Part shown: in pieces, positions 14,697 to 16,499 of the stretch
How positions within the stretch are numbered: the first letter of the stretch is position 1
How the letters are laid out: each line of letters opens with the position of its first letter
DNA from: CAZXYF01 sp964644705
GTDB taxonomy: Bacteria > Planctomycetota > Brocadiia > SM23-32
Assembly (NCBI GenBank): GCA_964644705.1
Contig: CAZXYF010000058.1
Span: 1 to 16,499 of the forward strand
Reading direction: 5' to 3'
DNA: 16,499 bases
Translations under genes and position numbers: made by a program
The notes under the pieces: generated by a model
Databases searched by the model: none
What the model was told of the DNA's origin: nothing
The model's input: the letters and a program-made list of their open reading frames with translations, nothing else

Positions 14697-14899
14697 GGTC
14701 GGAGACCAAACCGGTGCCGTTTGAGTTGTTGAAAACACCATGTGATTCACAATTGCCCTGATTGTTCGACATTACCTGTGTCTGAGGCTGCTTTTAGAAT
14801 AATTCACGCTTGAGGTTTGTGAAATGTTCGGGGTGGGCCCGGCGCAAGGGACCAGAGGAATCATTTCCCCGTTCCCCGCCTGAAAACAATCACAGTTGC

Positions 14900-14930
14900 G
14901 TCCTGCATGAGGTGAGGCCCCATGCAGGAC
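14900..14930 (-). terminator. Hairpin after manC, terminator candidate
   Basis: GTCCTGCATG (14900-14909) and CATGCAGGAC (14921-14930) form a perfect 10-bp stem with an 11-nt loop. It lies 36 nt beyond the manC stop on the minus strand. The minus-strand bases that follow include GATTGTTTTC rather than a clean U-run, so the assignment is moderate. Confidence 0.45.
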
Positions 14931-14966
14931 AATTGCCCGGTTCAAACCCAACACTTCTCCCCGCTT

Positions 14967-16067
14967 TCAGGTGAGGTCATCATACCGTTCATCATCCTTC
15001 AGATCTTTCACCAGCTGTTTCACCTCCCCTGATCGGTCCTTGGGAACCACCAGAAGGGCGTCTTTGGTGTCCACAATCGCGATGTCGTCAAGCCCGATGG
15101 CCGCGACGAGTTTCCGCTCCGGATTTTTCACGTAGATCGTGCTGTTCTCGGTTCCCGGAGTCTTCGTGGGGCCCACCAGTAGATTGCCCTCATCGTTGGT
15201 GGGAAAAGCATCGGTGATGCTGCTCCAGTTTCCAATGTCGCTCCATCCCATATCCACCGGCAGAACCGCCATGCGTCCCTCGGCGGCCGCCGGTTCCAGC
15301 AGGGCGTAGTCCACCGCCACTTTCTTGATGGTGGGATAGACGGTCTGAATTACCTGCGCAAAGTTCCCGTCTTTCCGTGCCTGTAAAAGCTCCTCAAACT
15401 TATCATACATTTCCGGTTCCAGCTCTTTGAACTGCGACATCACGGTACCGGATTTCCACACGAAGAAGTTGGCATTCCACAGATACTGACCACTTTCTGT
15501 GTATTCTTTGGCCGTGGGGTAATCGGGTTTTTCCGTGAATTCGGCCACCTCGTAAACGTTCGTTCCCCCGTAATCTCCCACGTTGGTGCCTTTTTTGATG
15601 TGCCCATACCCCGTCTCAATGCGCGTGGGCTCGCAGGCAACCGCGGTGAGATACTCCGGTTTGTCGGAGAGGAACTGATCGGCTGCTTTGAGCGTATCGG
15701 TGAATGCCTCCGGATCTTCCACGTAATGGTCGCTTCCCAGGCTGGCGATGGTCACATCCGGGTCCCCTTCCGCAGCCACGACCGTTTCCAGACCGATGGC
15801 CGCCGCTGTGTCGCGTTTGGCGGGTTCCACGATAAAGTGGTCCTCATCCAGTTGCGGCAACTGCTCCCGGGCCAGTTCCAGGTTGCGCTCGCCGATGGAA
15901 ACGTACATATCATCGGCGCTTGCCAGCCCGGCGCCGGTGAAGCGATCGTAGGCCATCTGAACACAGCTCTTGCCATCAAACATCGGTAGAAATTGCTTGG
16001 GATTATCCGATCGGCTCCAAGGCCACAGTCGTGTTCCCGTCCCACCAGCACGTATGATGATTTTCAT
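14967..16067 (-). CDS. manC: Mannose-1-phosphate guanylyltransferase (GDP-mannose pyrophosphorylase)
   Basis: Makes GDP-mannose from mannose-1-phosphate and GTP in the cytoplasm, feeding lipopolysaccharide, capsule or glycoprotein sugar synthesis. The 366 residues match the single-domain form without the C-terminal phosphomannose isomerase cupin. Motifs seen are the nucleotide-binding loop AGGTGTRLWPWSR (7-19), the EPAKRDTAAAIGL block, ETGYGHIKKG, EKPDYPTAKEY, YLWNANFFVW, VDYALLE and DMGWSDIGNW. All the usual family blocks are present, so the enzyme should be active. The ATG at 16067 has AGGGAG 7 nt upstream. It is convergent with the PilZ-TerB gene and no other sugar gene is in the window. 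The symbol manC is by family; the gene could equally be named cpsB or algA-like. Confidence 0.95.
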   Translation of the reverse strand: MKIIIRAGGTGTRLWPWSRSDNPKQFLPMFDGKSCVQMAYDRFTGAGLASADDMYVSIGERNLELAREQLPQLDEDHFIVEPAKRDTAAAIGLETVVAAEGDPDVTIASLGSDHYVEDPEAFTDTLKAADQFLSDKPEYLTAVACEPTRIETGYGHIKKGTNVGDYGGTNVYEVAEFTEKPDYPTAKEYTESGQYLWNANFFVWKSGTVMSQFKELEPEMYDKFEELLQARKDGNFAQVIQTVYPTIKKVAVDYALLEPAAAEGRMAVLPVDMGWSDIGNWSSITDAFPTNDEGNLLVGPTKTPGTENSTIYVKNPERKLVAAIGLDDIAIVDTKDALLVVPKDRSGEVKQLVKDLKDDERYDDLT

Positions 16068-16117
16068 CGTCCGGCTCCCTGTCTCTAATTCAAAAAGTCA
16101 GTGAAAGAAACTGTAAA

Positions 16118-16150
16118 TGGCCGGCTGCCCGTCAGTTTTTTGCCCGGCCA
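16118..16150 (-). other. GC-rich hairpin in the manC leader
   Basis: TGGCCGG (16118-16124) and CCGGCCA (16144-16150) form a 7-bp GC-rich stem with a 19-nt loop that reads GCAAAAAACTGACGGGCAG on the minus strand. It lies about 50 nt before the manC start, inside the leader if the promoter at 16156-16184 is right. It may be an RNA-stabilising or regulatory structure; no known riboswitch class is recognised. Confidence 0.35.
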
Positions 16151-16155
16151 GCTTA

Positions 16156-16184
16156 ATCCTATGGATGATCAGGTGGTGTTGCAA
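16156..16184 (-). promoter_or_regulatory. Candidate manC promoter
   Basis: On the minus strand TTGCAA (16184-16179), 17 nt and TAGGAT (16161-16156) form a moderate -35/-10 pair (4 of 6 matches each). The RNA would begin near 16149, giving a leader of about 80 nt. Confidence 0.4.
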
Positions 16185-16499
16185 GACGCCCCGGTTGGGA
16201 TTCGATGAACAGCAGTTCCTGCATTACTCGGGGCTCAACCACAGTGGACAGAAGGCCTCCGGCTCCAGAATCCCCCTCTCGAACCATCGCAGGCCCAGAG
16301 CTCCTGATCCGTTGGAAAATATAGTGAACCCCAATTCGCAAAATAGCCGGGAATAACAACCGGTGTTTCCTGAGCGCTTCTGCAAAATTGTTCTAAGGTT
16401 TTTGCGAGTCAGAAGAACAAAAAAACTATCACTGGCCGTCCCACGACTGCAATGGCAGAACGGATTTATTTCGTATGTATCCCATTGTGTGGATAGAAA
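16185..16499. other. Right-edge region without a convincing gene
   Basis: No complete gene is supported. A minus-strand frame is open from the right edge to a TAA at 16224-16226 (91 codons) but has no Met codon, is Cys-rich and lacks family signals. A 7-bp AT-rich inverted repeat TTGTTCT/AGAACAA sits at 16388-16420, next to A-rich sequence. Confidence 0.4.

Larger units (their letters stand above)
14657..14966. other. Convergent intergenic region between PilZ-TerB and manC genes
   Basis: Both flanking genes end here. It contains the two hairpins at 14671-14696 and 14900-14930 plus a small GGTC-GGA-GACC hairpin immediately after the first. The middle (about 14720-14890) shows nothing that I can identify. 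Confidence 0.5.

Noticed and set aside
16224..16499. Minus-strand frame open for 91 codons from the right edge, possible truncated gene tail
   Set aside because: No Met codon, Cys-rich and mixed composition, no family signal, and third-position base use looks like non-coding DNA. It cannot be excluded without sequence to the right.

Overview
This is a chromosomal window from a bacterium that uses clear Shine-Dalgarno sites. Most genes here have an AGGA or GGAGG-type site 6-9 nt before the start, and several good sigma70-type promoters are visible. Family content points tentatively to the PVC group (Planctomycetota/Verrucomicrobiota/Kiritimatiellota): an FAD_oxidored-type protein with a HEAT-like tail, an IleRS with HLGT in place of HIGH, and large structured intergenic repeats. 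No rRNA or tRNA gene is present to settle the taxonomy. I see no phage, integrase, transposase or CRISPR genes.

Layout. 1-124: hairpin/repeat sequence cut by the window edge. 125-763 (-): secreted coiled-coil protein of unknown function with its own near-consensus promoter. 958-4800 (-): a DNA methyltransferase followed 69 nt later by a 946-residue FAD oxidoreductase with tandem Rossmann domains. 4953-5891 (+): a DUF3034-type outer-membrane protein, divergent from the methyltransferase, with a good promoter and a textbook terminator. 5956-6325: no gene, but dense nested inverted repeats. 6326-9641 (-): a small DUF167/YggU protein and then isoleucyl-tRNA synthetase. 9946-11838 (+): a membrane PAS hybrid histidine kinase whose ATP-binding domain is degenerate while its receiver domain is intact. 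12248-14656 (+): a PilZ protein with two TerB-like repeats. 14967-16067 (-): mannose-1-phosphate guanylyltransferase. The last 430 bases hold its likely promoter and leader and no convincing gene.

How the parts relate. ileS, yggU and manC are housekeeping or envelope-sugar genes. The hybrid kinase and the PilZ-TerB protein are adjacent on the same strand and may form a signalling pair (phosphorelay plus c-di-GMP sensing), but the 409-nt gap between them argues against one simple transcript. The methyltransferase has no restriction endonuclease beside it and looks like an orphan. The strongest candidates for something not yet described are the PilZ-TerB-TerB architecture with its nested palindromic leader, the structured element at about 6101-6282, and the pseudo-active-site features of the kinase and of the first Rossmann domain of the FAD protein.
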